Positions 35,576 through 46,184 of a stretch of 64,000 bases of DNA are shown here, piece by piece. The stretch is from Mycogone perniciosa (Eukaryota; Ascomycota; Sordariomycetes; Hypocreales; Hypocreaceae): assembly GCA_025331125.1 (NCBI GenBank), contig JAOALB010000142.1, forward strand, positions 1 to 64,000, given 5' to 3'. Positions within the stretch are counted from its first letter, which is position 1. Each line of letters opens with the position of its first letter. The notes under the pieces were generated by a model that was not told the DNA's origin, did not search any database, and worked only from the letters and a program-made list of their open reading frames with translations. Made by a program: the position numbers and the translations under genes.

Positions 35576-37310
35576 ATGGGTAGCAACATCGACGACGATG
35601 CATATCGTCTTACGGGCTCGGAGGCTCTGGCCAAGATCCGTGCTGGCGAAATGACGATAGAAGGCTATGCCCGCTCGCTGCTATGTCGCATAGATGCACG
35701 CGACGCCAAGGTTGGAGCTTGGGCTTACCTCGACAAGGATTATGTCCTGCAGCAGGCGAGAGCTTTGGACAAGGTGCCTATGAGTAAGAGAGGGCCATTG
35801 CACGGGATGCCCATTGCCGTCAAGGATGTTATTTACACTAAAGGTGAGTAAGCTGTTCATTACGGTCCCTCGAGCAGGAAGCAAAGAAGGAGGGAAAGAA
35901 AAGAGAAAGTGGTTGTGAGTAGACAAGTGTCTAAGAGGGGAATCAAGCCAAAAGGCGGATGAGATGAGGAATCATCATGTCTTGGTGTTTTGTCAGTGAA
36001 AGAGGGATTATCCTTGTATGCATGGGCGCTTGAGATGAAGGGAGAGAGACCAGAAATGAGCTGGTGGTGTTGGACCGGGGCACGTTTCATGCTATCGTCC
36101 TTTTTGTCGAGCTGCAGACTGCAAGGACGGGCCAAGGCTGATATCAGGATGTCTGTGTCTGAATGATAGACATGCCCACGGCGCACAACTCCCCCATCTA
36201 CAAGGGCGACTTCCCGAGGCTTGATGCTGCACCTATTATTCTCCTCCGTCACGCTGGCGTTCTGTTTCTCGGTAAGTCTCTGTCTACGTCTTATTCCCTC
36301 CTCATCAACCACTTACACGGTCTCTCCCCTTTTCCCCCAACTCAGGCAAAACCACAACCACCGAATTCGCCGCCACAACCACCGGCCCGGCCTCCACGCA
36401 CAACCCCCACGACACATCCCGCACCCCCGGCGGCTCCTCCTCCGGAACCGGAGCCGCAATTGGCGATCTCCAAGCCCCTGTCGGGCTCGGTACTCAAACA
36501 GGCGGCTCAACTATCCGCCCAGGCTCTTTCAACGGCATCTACGCCATCAAGCCCACATGGAACGCCATCTCCCGCGAGGGCTTGAAAGTCTCGTCCCTCA
36601 ATCTCGACACCCTCGGCCTCTTCGCCCGCAGCATCGAGGACCTCGACCTGCTGGCCGACGTCTATGACCTGCGTGACGATGAGAAGAGTGGCTTCCAGGG
36701 CCTCAAGGGCGCTCGCTTTGCGCTGTGCAAGACGGTTGTGTGGCCCTTGGCAGGCGAGGGCACGCGCAATGCCATCTCCCGTGCTACTGAGCTCCTCCGT
36801 GCCCATGGTGCTATCGTCGAGGAGATTGAGCTGCCCCCTGAGTTCGACAACCTGCCCCAGTGGCACAACGTGCTCCTCCACACTGAAGGCCAAACTGCAT
36901 TCCTGCCTGAACATCGCACCGCCAAGACTAAACTTGCGCCCACGCTGATCGACTATGTCGAACAAAAGGGCGGCTTCAACCATGCTGCTCAGATCAAAGC
37001 TCTCGACAATATCGCTGCCTTGCGGCCCCAGATCGATGCCATCGCCTCACAGTACACCGCTATCCTCACGCCCAGTGTCATCGACGAGGCTCCCAAAGGT
37101 ATTGACTCAACCGGTGATGCTATATTCTGTGCTTCATGGTCAGCGCTGCATACCCCTGTGATCAACATCCCCGGCTTTCAAGGTGCGCATGGCATGCCTA
37201 TTGGCGTGTCCCTCGTGGCGCCGAGATATCGCGATAGACATTTGCTCAAGGTGGCGAAGGAGGTAGGAAAAGTTTTTGAGGCGGAGGGAGGATGGAAGAG
37301 CAGACTATAG
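35576..37310 (+). CDS. Amidase-signature family hydrolase
   Basis: Exons 35576-35843, 36170-36271 and 36346-37310 give 444 residues. The Ser-cisSer-Lys triad of the amidase signature family is present: Lys83 in MPIAVKDVI, cis-Ser154 in RTPGGSSSG and nucleophile Ser178 in TQTGGSTIRP. The segment from GKTTTTEFA to GIYAIKPT follows the family pattern. Members hydrolyse linear amides, act in fatty-acid amide turnover or form the GatA subunit; the absence of a mitochondrial presequence and of GatA-specific length argues against GatA, leaving a cytosolic amidase of unknown substrate. The first intron is 326 bp, long against the 50-75 bp typical of this window, though both borders are clean and the frame is restored. 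Intact. Confidence 0.87.
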
Positions 37311-37910
37311 CCTCAAAAGCGACCATGGATGAGTAACTCCCACCATATTGTGAAGTGTGGAAGAAGGGGTCTTTGACTTGCTCGTGACTGGATCTCATGT
37401 GAAAATTCCTAGTTCTTTTGGGGAGTGTTAATTCGGTTGGACAGCATGAGCTTCAAGAATAACGCATGTATGTGAATGTGAGAGAGAAAGACGGACTCAA
37501 ATTTGTCTTGACTCGTTTGCTTTGTGTCCCAGTCAACTTTTTCACGTTCCACACGCCATGAGATTCCAAAGTGCGACGACACTCGCGCCCAGTCTGCCCA
37601 TAATTTACAATGGTCAGTCAGAAAGACCAAGATCCGCCAAAACTACACGATATGTATCCACACAGGAGGATTCGGTGCATCAGGAATCCTCTCAACCCAA
37701 TAAAAGCCCGTTGCCACAAATGACCCCACACTCCTTTAACCCTTCCCGTGTTATACATGCCACTGTCATCAGGTCAGTATGCACGCGCAGCAAATCCAGG
37801 CCGTTCGTCCAAAACCAAACAATAGAGATTTTCAGATCATTATGAAGAAGTTAGGTAAGTGGTGGTTGTAGGTTACATAAAAAAGAAGCAGGTTCGCTTT
37901 TGTGGGAATT
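37311..37910. other. Convergent intergenic region
   Basis: About 0.6 kb with the 3' ends of the amidase and CDP-DAG synthase genes. Nothing else recognised. Confidence 0.5.
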
Positions 37911-39597
37911 TCATGACGACGACATCGCCTTTTCAATACAGCCACGGAGCTGAAACAGATATGTTAGCAATGCGAGATATTCTAGAGCAGCAGGGGTGGG
38001 ATTGACGCACTTCTTCAGGCATGATACCTTGATTGCCCAGATATCTGCACATGCTCTTCACTAGCTCAACTTGCTCATGCGTGTTCAAACTGGTGATGGC
38101 CGTCTCAAGAACGCTTCCGAGGGTGACCTTGTGCACCTCAATGAAAGTATGATAGTACATGTAGGCGAAAAAGCCCATAATGAACTGACAATCCATGCGG
38201 TCAGTTATGCCACCGTGTCCGGGAATAGAGTCGCCGAAATCCTTGATCTTGAACGTGCGCTTAAGACCCGAAGCGAAGAAGCCACCAAAGGGGGCGATCA
38301 GAGAGGCAAAGGTGGCGAAAGCAAGCGCGTGAAGCTGCATAGGAGCGAATGTGAGAGAGAAATTGGTGTTTGGGGGCAGGAAGAAGAAGTTAGGGAGGTG
38401 ATAGGTGTTCGGTACAAAGACCGGGTTCAGCTCGCATTGGAGGCCGGTGAAGATGTTGGCACCAAGGTCCTAGATGAAGTTAGGACTGAGAATTTCCACG
38501 TTTCCAGCGATAATCACTCACATTGACCGGGCAGATGAAGTACTTGGAGCGCATCAAGATGTTGACAAGAAAAAAAGCCCAGACAATCGTCATGATCCAG
38601 GCGCCGACGAATCCCTCAACCGTCTTCTTGGGAGAAAGCTTGATGAGCTGTGTACGACCAAATGCGATACCGCAGATGTAGGCAAAGATATCGTTGGTGA
38701 TTACGAGCGCGGCAGGAAGGAAGAACCAGATCATGCCCTCGAAGATGTTGTTCATGACGAAATGCGCCTGGACAACAATGAGGTAGAGAGCCATGTGTGT
38801 CCAGGCGAAGTTGGTGAACTGAAACTTGTAGTTTCCCGCCTGGAGTGAAGCGACAAAGAAAACAAATCCTATGGCAGGGTTAGTTTATGGTAAAGCTATG
38901 ATGCATACACCTGCTGGACTGAGAGGGACAAACCAAAAACGTAGAGCACAAAGCTGATGAAGCGATGGTGGGTGGCCAACGGCAGCAGCACCTTGTCCAC
39001 GAGGACGATGTGCTTGAAGTAATAGATGACGCTCTCGCCGTAGAGGAAGTACACTGGGAGTATATTAGCACATGACCAGAACTTCACGTAAACAGGATCA
39101 TACTTGTCGTAGCTAGCCAATACCAATTTAGACTCTTGGTGGATCGCAGAGACCTTGCTCGGCTGGGGACATTGGCGATGGCAATGACCTCCTTGAAGGA
39201 GATAATCTGAACGGTTGTTATGATGGCAATGATGTAGATGTGACCCATGAATAGTGCAGCGAAGAAGCCAGCAATCATGACAAAGGTCCACAGGGTTCGT
39301 GTCCAGAAGTTGGCCTTCTTCTTCTCATACTCGGCCTTCTTCTCCGCCGCTGTCGCTGGTCTCTGTGATTGTGCAATATGGTCAGCCCCAACTCCAGCGC
39401 CAACGATGGATTCCGCAAAAAAGAGAATGGCATACCTCCTCTACAGGCGCCAGCCTGGCCAGGGCCTGTGCCTTGGTCCTAGTTGGTGACCCCTCCTCGC
39501 TTCTGTCGCTGAAACTTGACCTGCGGCCTTCGGAACCGCTGAGCTGGCCGTTGGCATTCTTCTGAGGGGACCTGGGCCCCTTCTTTGATCTGGCCAT
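37911..39597 (-). CDS. CDS1: Phosphatidate cytidylyltransferase (CDP-diacylglycerol synthase)
   Basis: Six exons, 39597-39436, 39362-39104, 39053-38934, 38868-38522, 38469-38011 and 37949-37911, give 461 residues. It makes CDP-diacylglycerol from phosphatidate and CTP in the ER, feeding phosphatidylinositol, phosphatidylserine and cardiolipin synthesis. A basic/Ser-rich cytosolic N-terminus is followed by several membrane spans (for example MIAGFFAALFMGHIYIIAII, then FVMNNIFEGMIWFFLPAALV). The family signature S-x-L-K-R-x4-K-D-x-x-x-S-I-P-x-H-G-G-x-x-D-R is complete at SGLKRTFKIKD and DSIPGHGGITDR. The last exon is only 39 bp and encodes LRGCIEKAMSSS. Five introns make it the most interrupted gene here. 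Eukaryotic Cds1 type, not the mitochondrial Tam41. Confidence 0.93.
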
Positions 39598-40871
39598 CGC
39601 GTGTGGCGAGTGGTGTCGCAATTCAGCTTCAGCGAGATGCGCGCGCTGCGGATTGCTCGGAAACTGTGTGTCGAATGGGTTTGCGGCGGGCAGATGGGGC
39701 TGTACAGTCTATTAGAAGACACTTGTCCACCATCTCGATATTACACTTACCGTGGAAGCGATCTAGACACGAGAGCAACTGCGGCGACAGCGACAGCAGC
39801 GACTGTGGCGACCGCGGAGAATGGTAGAGATAGAGAGAGCTGGTCTGTGGTGATGGTGTTGTGTTGGAAGACAGAAGCGAACTGCCACACATTCAGCATG
39901 AACGTGGAGCTGACGAAATTTAGTGGGTTAGGCAGGTTCACGCAGAGCTTATTAGGGTGTGGCTTAGTGGCTACCTAAGCCTACAGGCACTAACGGATGC
40001 TGTGAGTTACGTCAGGCCTCTGTCGCCACCGACTGTCTGTCCGTGGAATTCCAACAAAGTTCTACGCCTCAATCAGATGCATGGTTTGTTCTCCGCTTCT
40101 GCATGCGGCACAACAGATAATTAATTAAATAATACCACTGTCTCTTCTCCTAAAGGGGGTGGCTTGGTGACAGTTGAAGTTGACAGGCAGAAATTCCATC
40201 TGACAGGAGCCAAGAACTCCATACAAGTCGCAATCATATAGTATTGTTATATGCTCGCAATTTATAGAGGTTTGTTGGGGGTTGAGCTCAAGTGTCTGTT
40301 TGTCCTAAACAGATGTCTATCATGAGACAAGACATTGATTGAATGGCTGTTTGTTCTAGTCAGCCGCGGAGAATTAACAATGCCTAATTCCGAACGCCAT
40401 AGGCCTACGGACGTTGTATTCGGTTCTGCAACCCGAGGACACAGAAACTCGAGTTGCAAAACTGGTGTACAAATTGTCCTTTTGTTTCTGTTCCAGGTGT
40501 GATGGTACACATGTGCGTGATATTCACCCAAAAATGCTCCCACAATCGGCCGTATGGATGAAATTATGGTCACAAGTTCAACCAGATCATAGGCGATTTG
40601 AAATCTGCCTCTTGGTCATGAATAAGTTGCTCTTGAAGGTATTCCGCACTAACTCAACATGGCATTCTTACCCTGAGAGCACCAGCCACACAATCTTGTG
40701 GCAGCAACGCTCTTTACTTAAGCTTCAGCCACATTATCCCAACACGTGACTTCGCGTTCTGTCGGCGACATTAGTGACGCGGGGTCGCGGACTGGTTCTC
40801 AGTCTTCTGGTGTGGCTCTAGCAGCACAAAATCACCTGTCGAGTCATGCCGCCTTCAAAGGTCCATGAACA
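39598..40871. other. Divergent intergenic region, CDS1 and checkpoint gene
   Basis: About 1.27 kb shared as promoter space by two divergent genes. Only short frames; no motif recognised. Confidence 0.5.
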
Positions 40872-43306
40872 ATGGATCTGGACGAATTCTCCGACGATGG
40901 CTTCGATGAGCTACCCGATAACGCGCTGCAGGAGCTGGAAGACCATGCCATTCAGTTTACTCAGGCCCAGCAAGCCCTTACGCAACGCCATGTCCCTTCT
41001 CAACAAGAATCACAGCGTCACTATCCCGATTATGGCTGGGGGGAAGAAGACGACTTGGATACCACAGAGGTGACCAACCATGCTGGGGTTCCAGTTGGTA
41101 GGCCAGTCGTCGATAAGATCTTGAGGCAGCAGGCACGACAGCCACAGCAGCGTGGACCGTCCCAACACAACCGATCATCCATTCCTCCAGTCCCGAACCC
41201 TCGATGGAACCCAGCAATCAATCCGTCCGCCGGACCAGGAGCTTCTCTCGCGGCACGGCCTAGAATCCCCAACACTAGGCCTCCCAATCAACCATTTGTC
41301 GGCTCCCAGCGGTTCCCAGCTCAGACGCAAACCGTCGCCCGTTCTCAAGCAAGCCAGTTCGCCCCACCACCTATACCATCCCAAGCCCAATCTGGGGCTC
41401 TTCTTTCAGCATTACAGCAGCGTGTCCGCACCCTGGAGGCAGAACTCGATCTTGCCCGTGGTGAGGCCACCATTCTCCGTTCCAATACAGCAAAGGCTCA
41501 GCGGGAATACGATGCACAAATTACCCGCCTCAAGAAACTCAATGCCGACCAGCTAGCCAAGCAAGAGCGAGCCGTAGAGGCAGCATTGGCTGCTGAGAAA
41601 AGCGCCAATACAGAGCTTCAGTTCCTTCAGCAAGATATGAAAGAGGCTAGTGGCCGAGCTCGCAGGAAGGATCACACTGGAGGAGCAGGCTCTGGGGCAA
41701 CGACACCAAAGAAGGCTACCAAGACCTGGGGTTTTGCCGATGGCTTTGACGAGATGGACATTGCTTCTAGTCCCAGCAAGGGGCAGGGGAAGAACAAGAA
41801 TGCGGGTTCCGTTGCGGCCAATGTTGGAGAAAGGACACCAAGTAAAGGGAAAAGGAAGCGTCCCGTGGTTGACAGTCCAATCAAGCCCCTCAAGATTCAA
41901 ATTCGGACAGATGATGTTGAGATGGGTGAAGATCAAAATATGTCACAACCAGTTCAACCGCCAGTGATTGTAGCAGCGCCAGCAGCTCCCTTTGATGTGA
42001 GCCATATCTTGATCCCGACTTACTGGTTACTCGATCTAATACGCCACAGTTTCTACAATTGGTGCTTGATCATGGCTATTCTAGGGATCAGCCGCCCACC
42101 TTTGACATCCTGTCGCGCATCTCGTTCCCCTCTGACCCAGCAGCGACCTCCTTTTCTACCATGATCTTCGAAAGACTACCGCTGATGGGCAACCCCCGTC
42201 AGCCTATGCAGCTGCTTGTAGACTTTGCGGAGCAAATCATCATTCTCTGGACAAAATGCTTTGAAGAGCAATTTTGGGAACCTGTCAAATATCTTGCTTC
42301 ACTCATCTCATTTACCTTTCAACTACATACATCATCCGTCGCGCCTCTGATCATTTCAAGGCTTGTCCCCGTCGCTCAATCAACAATATTCACACTCGCT
42401 GAAGGCCCACAAAGACTTCCAGATGGAACAGTTACCAACAGTGAAGAGTATAGCTTCCTAGAGCAGCACATTGACACGTCACAAATCCTCTCACTCCTCT
42501 ACACCGCCGCCTTGGCCTGTGCAACCACACCAACGGAGACGGAAGATGGCGTCAAGCACACAGCTGCCGGATTCTGGAGGCTCATGTCTCTAGACGTTGC
42601 CCTTCTGCTCTTAATGCCGAAGCAGAAAGTTGTTGACACTATCGGCATGCTTGACTTGTTGGTCACATCTTCATTGCCCGACTCGATCGGCCCCATCACG
42701 GAAGACAAGGATACGATATCCGTGGCACGGGCTGTTATTGAACGAGTATCTGCCAAGTTGACGGAGCATCCGCGGGCTACGACTACACCAGAGCAAAAGA
42801 GAGGGGTTCGACTCGCTGCTCTACGAACACTGATTGCTTTTGCCAGACATACATTTGGGGCAAAGGAGCTTGCGTCCCATGACAGCGCTCTTCCACGCTT
42901 GGTCACTTGTTTGAGTACTTCAATCGATGACCTGTATGACCAGCCCATTCCTTCGAGCCTTCTTCCTCCACTCCCTGATTGCATCAAGTCGTCACCCCTG
43001 AAAATGCCCGAATCCACAGCCCCTTCCGATTTGTACAGAATTATCTCTCAATGTGTGCTTCTCATCCACACGTTGGTCACGGACCCATACACAGCCAACT
43101 TGGCTAACATAAACCAAAAACTATCACTATCATATGGAGGGAGCCAGCGATATCTAATTGCGTTGGGGAGACTGACGTTTGCCGAAGAGGATTTGGTTAT
43201 GGAAGCTGGCATTGAAGGCGAGGTTGTGGAGGCGGCACACGAGCTTTTGGAAATGGCGGTCACGCCGGACGAAGGAGAGGTTGTGAGCCAGGCATTTGTT
43301 GCATGA
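40872..43306 (+). CDS. Rad26/ATRIP-like DNA damage checkpoint protein
   Basis: Two exons, 40872-41996 and 42050-43306, give 793 residues. The N-terminus is acidic (MDLDEFSDDGFDELPDNALQ), which resembles the RPA-binding start of ATRIP/Lcd1 proteins, followed by a Pro/Gln-rich linker, a coiled coil at about residues 175-260 (LLSALQQRVRTLEAELDLAR and onward), basic nuclear-localisation-like KGKRKRP, and a helical-repeat C-terminus. This layout matches the ATR partner known as Rad26 in fission yeast and UvsD in Aspergillus, which recruits ATR kinase to RPA-coated single-stranded DNA. The assignment rests on architecture and on family resemblance recalled from memory; helical-repeat identity was not tested. 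Confidence 0.72.
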
Positions 43307-43736
43307 AATTTGAGCCTTCGGTTCTACTACGGTGTATATGAGTTTGGCTATCATTGGACAGGCATTGTACTGGGATTTCGGCGTTGTGGGGGTTGGACGA
43401 TGATTCAGGGCACATGGCATAAGAGTCGCATATATGGTGTTTGGGTTGAAATGTGTTATGAATCATGAACTTGGGTATGTATAAAGAAGAGATTGGGTGA
43501 ATGGGTCGTTATTTGGTATGTGTAAGTATTCGGAATATCTCTTTACACTCAACTAAGATTGTCACTTTTCACGTTCACAGATGCCACAAAACCAAAATTA
43601 AAATAGAAAATCTGATTGCTAAAGCTTCCTGGTTCCTGAACCATCCTTCCCATAATCTTTTACAAAACAAAGAAATGCAAAACAACCGCTGCACATGGTA
43701 TCATTCCCCTTTCCCAATCCTTTCTGGCCCTTGTTA
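43307..43736. other. Convergent intergenic region
   Basis: About 430 bp between two stops; 3' UTR space. Nothing else seen. Confidence 0.5.
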
Positions 43737-46184
43737 CTAACGTCCAAGCAGTCCGCCGGCCAGACCACCAGCGGCATTGCTAACAGCATTAACTGTATTG
43801 CCGACGGTCTTGACTCCAGTATCGACAACGCATCCTATGGTACCAATGAGGCCGCTACATTTGTTATTGTTGGAGCCGCCGGCATCCGAACCAGTGGTGC
43901 CTGATCCTGAGCCACCCCCTGAGCCACCACCAGCACCCGACCCTGATCCTGATCCGCCTGATCCAGCGGGGGGTGCGCCAGAGCCTCCGGCGCCGGAGCC
44001 ACCGGCTGGAGTGCTTCCTCCGGCAGGAGTTGCGGAGCCACCTCCGAGCAGGCCTCCTAGTTCGTCAACGATGTCTTCTACTCCGTTACCGATAGTCTCG
44101 AGGACATCTCCTGCTGCACCGCCCGCGGTGTCAATGATGCCTTTTACATCCCCGTTACTGACATTACCAAGGACGCCTTTCGCTGTATCACCGACAGTGT
44201 TGACGGTATCAGCCACCACACCTGCGGCAGTGTCAACGATACAACCCACAGTATCAATGATCCCCTTGCATTTGTCCTCCGTGTCGGGGGAGGTGCCTGT
44301 TCCGCTTCCGCCTGATCCACCAGCTCCAGTGGGGGAGGTTGTGGGAGCAGTTGTAGCCGTAGTTGTGTCATCTTCACAATTGTCAGTAGATGTATCATCA
44401 TCGTACTCATCTAGAGTTTGGGGAGGGGTTATATTACCAGAGTTGACTGGGGCCACGGTAGGGACTTGGACGACTGGGACCCCAACAGTAGAGACTTCGA
44501 CAGGAATCACCAAGGTAGAGACGTCGACTGGAACCACAACGATGGGAATTTCGACTGGTACTACCACAGTAGGAACACCACTATCGACTGGGACCACCAC
44601 AGTAGGAACTCCAGTACCGACTGGGGCTGTTGGGTTTCCGGTGCCCGTACCAACAGGGAGGATGGTAACATCTGGCTTTCCATCGCCATTCGTGTCAATA
44701 CCGCCATTAGGATCGACTGTTCTGTCAGGCTTGCCATCACCGTTAAGGTCGACACTACCATCAGGATTGACTGTGATATCGGGCTTTCCATCACCATTGG
44801 TGTCAATGCCACCATCGGGGCCAATTACGGTGTCAGGCTTGCCATCTCCATTAAGATCGACACCACCGTCGGGCCCGATGACAGTGTCGGGAATGCCATC
44901 GCCGTTAGTATCAACTGGCGTACCAGGCAAGAAGTTTCCAGTTCCGGTCTCCTTGGGGCCTAGTTCATTGCCTCCAACCTGGATATCGGGCTTTCCATCA
45001 CCGTTGGTGTCGATATATCCGCCAGGGCCGACAGTTGTGTCAGGCTTGCCATCGAGATTGGTATCCACAGTGCCATCAGGGAAGATTTGGATATCTGGTT
45101 TGCCATCTCCATTGGTATCGACATAGCCACCAGGCTGAACAGTTGTATCCGGCTTGCCGTCCAGATTGGTATCAACAGGAGCACCCGGTCCGACATACAG
45201 ATCCGGCTTACCATCTCCATCAGTGTCCACAAAACCGTTGTTGCCTCCTTGAGGAAGGGCTGTCACGTCAGGCTTTCCATCGCCGTTGAGATCAATACCG
45301 CCACCAGGGCTGATGGTCGTATCAGGCTTTCCGTCTCCATTGAGATCGACACCGCCTCCTGGGAGGAGCGTGAAGTCAGGCTTGCCATCCCCATTGATGT
45401 CAACTGAACCGTCAGCACCAGAGTATACGTCAGCTTTGCCATCACCGTTTGTATCAATGACGACTCCGCTAATGCCGTTCGCAATGGGAACGATAGTAAC
45501 ATCAGGCTTTCCGTCTCCGGTGATATCAATGCCTCCGCCAGGGAGAACCCAGGTGTCAGGCTTGCCGTCTCCGTTGAGATCAACACCGCCGTCCGCATAG
45601 ATGGTAATGTCGGGCTTTCCGTCACCATTGAGATCCGCAGTACCATCACGGTTTATGGGTACATCCGCAATGCCATCACCGTTGATATCGATGCCAAAGC
45701 CTTCGCCGATTGTTGCAGGACCAGCAGTCGGAGTCGGATAATGGTTTCCAATAATCAGGGTGCTAGTGGGCTCGCAGATGATGACTGTTCCTTGACAGAT
45801 GTTGCATGTGGGTTCGATTGTAGAGACAGTGATCTTGGGACCTTCCGCCGCGGAAGTAAGGGTAACGAAAGGAACGTCGGTGGGCTCATAGCAGTACACA
45901 GTACCGGTACAAGCTGGACAATCGGGGTGTTTCGTCGAGGTCGTGCCCTCAGATTGGTAGGAAGGTAGAGTGAGTGTGACATACGGCGGCTTCTCTTCCA
46001 TGGTCTTGAAGACCTGCTGGGAACAAGCACCATAACAGGCGCCGAATTCCACATAGGTCGTCACCACAACTTCGACTGTGATGATATCATCCTCATTGGC
46101 CCGCACAGGAGCGACCAGAAGGGATCCTAGGACGGCCGCCTTGGCCGCCCAGGCGATGTTGCCGTGAGCACGACGGCTGGCCAT
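43737..46184 (-). CDS. Secreted protein with 18 calcium-loop-like repeats
   Basis: Intronless 815-residue protein from the ATG at 46184. A signal peptide (about residues 1-29, core AAVLGSLLVAPVRA) is followed by a Cys-containing region with two copies of CxxCxGTVxxCxEPT-like sequence (near 89 and 127). Residues about 166-511 are 18 tandem repeats, mostly exactly 18 residues, of the form D-x-N-G-D-G-K-P-D followed by a short beta-prone segment and a Gly/Pro turn. Each DxNxDGxxD is a calcium-loop motif of the EF-hand/dockerin/thrombospondin-3 kind. Then come a Val/Pro/Thr stalk (PTVVVPV repeated), an Asp/Thr-rich stretch and two C-terminal Cys-bearing hydrophobic modules (CKGIIDTVGCIVDT and CSGLIGTIGCVVDT) separated by a Gly/Ser linker. 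No GPI tail is obvious. An extracellular, probably wall- or matrix-associated, Ca2+-binding protein is inferred. No named family recognised. Confidence 0.8.
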   Translation of the reverse strand: MASRRAHGNIAWAAKAAVLGSLLVAPVRANEDDIITVEVVVTTYVEFGACYGACSQQVFKTMEEKPPYVTLTLPSYQSEGTTSTKHPDCPACTGTVYCYEPTDVPFVTLTSAAEGPKITVSTIEPTCNICQGTVIICEPTSTLIIGNHYPTPTAGPATIGEGFGIDINGDGIADVPINRDGTADLNGDGKPDITIYADGGVDLNGDGKPDTWVLPGGGIDITGDGKPDVTIVPIANGISGVVIDTNGDGKADVYSGADGSVDINGDGKPDFTLLPGGGVDLNGDGKPDTTISPGGGIDLNGDGKPDVTALPQGGNNGFVDTDGDGKPDLYVGPGAPVDTNLDGKPDTTVQPGGYVDTNGDGKPDIQIFPDGTVDTNLDGKPDTTVGPGGYIDTNGDGKPDIQVGGNELGPKETGTGNFLPGTPVDTNGDGIPDTVIGPDGGVDLNGDGKPDTVIGPDGGIDTNGDGKPDITVNPDGSVDLNGDGKPDRTVDPNGGIDTNGDGKPDVTILPVGTGTGNPTAPVGTGVPTVVVPVDSGVPTVVVPVEIPIVVVPVDVSTLVIPVEVSTVGVPVVQVPTVAPVNSGNITPPQTLDEYDDDTSTDNCEDDTTTATTAPTTSPTGAGGSGGSGTGTSPDTEDKCKGIIDTVGCIVDTAAGVVADTVNTVGDTAKGVLGNVSNGDVKGIIDTAGGAAGDVLETIGNGVEDIVDELGGLLGGGSATPAGGSTPAGGSGAGGSGAPPAGSGGSGSGSGAGGGSGGGSGSGTTGSDAGGSNNNKCSGLIGTIGCVVDTGVKTVGNTVNAVSNAAGGLAGGLLGR
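44652..45689 (-). repeat. 54-bp tandem repeats coding for 18-residue calcium-loop units
   Basis: Eighteen diverged copies, 14 of them exactly 18 codons, with three longer units (24, 22 and 33 residues) and a shorter last one. The core on the coding strand reads GAC-x-AAC-GG-GAT-GG-AAG-CC-GA. Copies differ at synonymous sites, so this is an old, selected protein repeat and not a recent slippage array. Confidence 0.85.

Noticed and set aside
43777..45126. Long plus-strand frame opposite the repeat protein
   Set aside because: It is the codon-biased shadow of the 54-bp repeats on the minus strand, with no signal peptide or family motif; the minus frame has full secreted-protein architecture.
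44652..45689. Regular repeats considered as a CRISPR array
   Set aside because: The units are contiguous codons of a protein with variable synonymous sites; there are no spacers, and the genome is eukaryotic.
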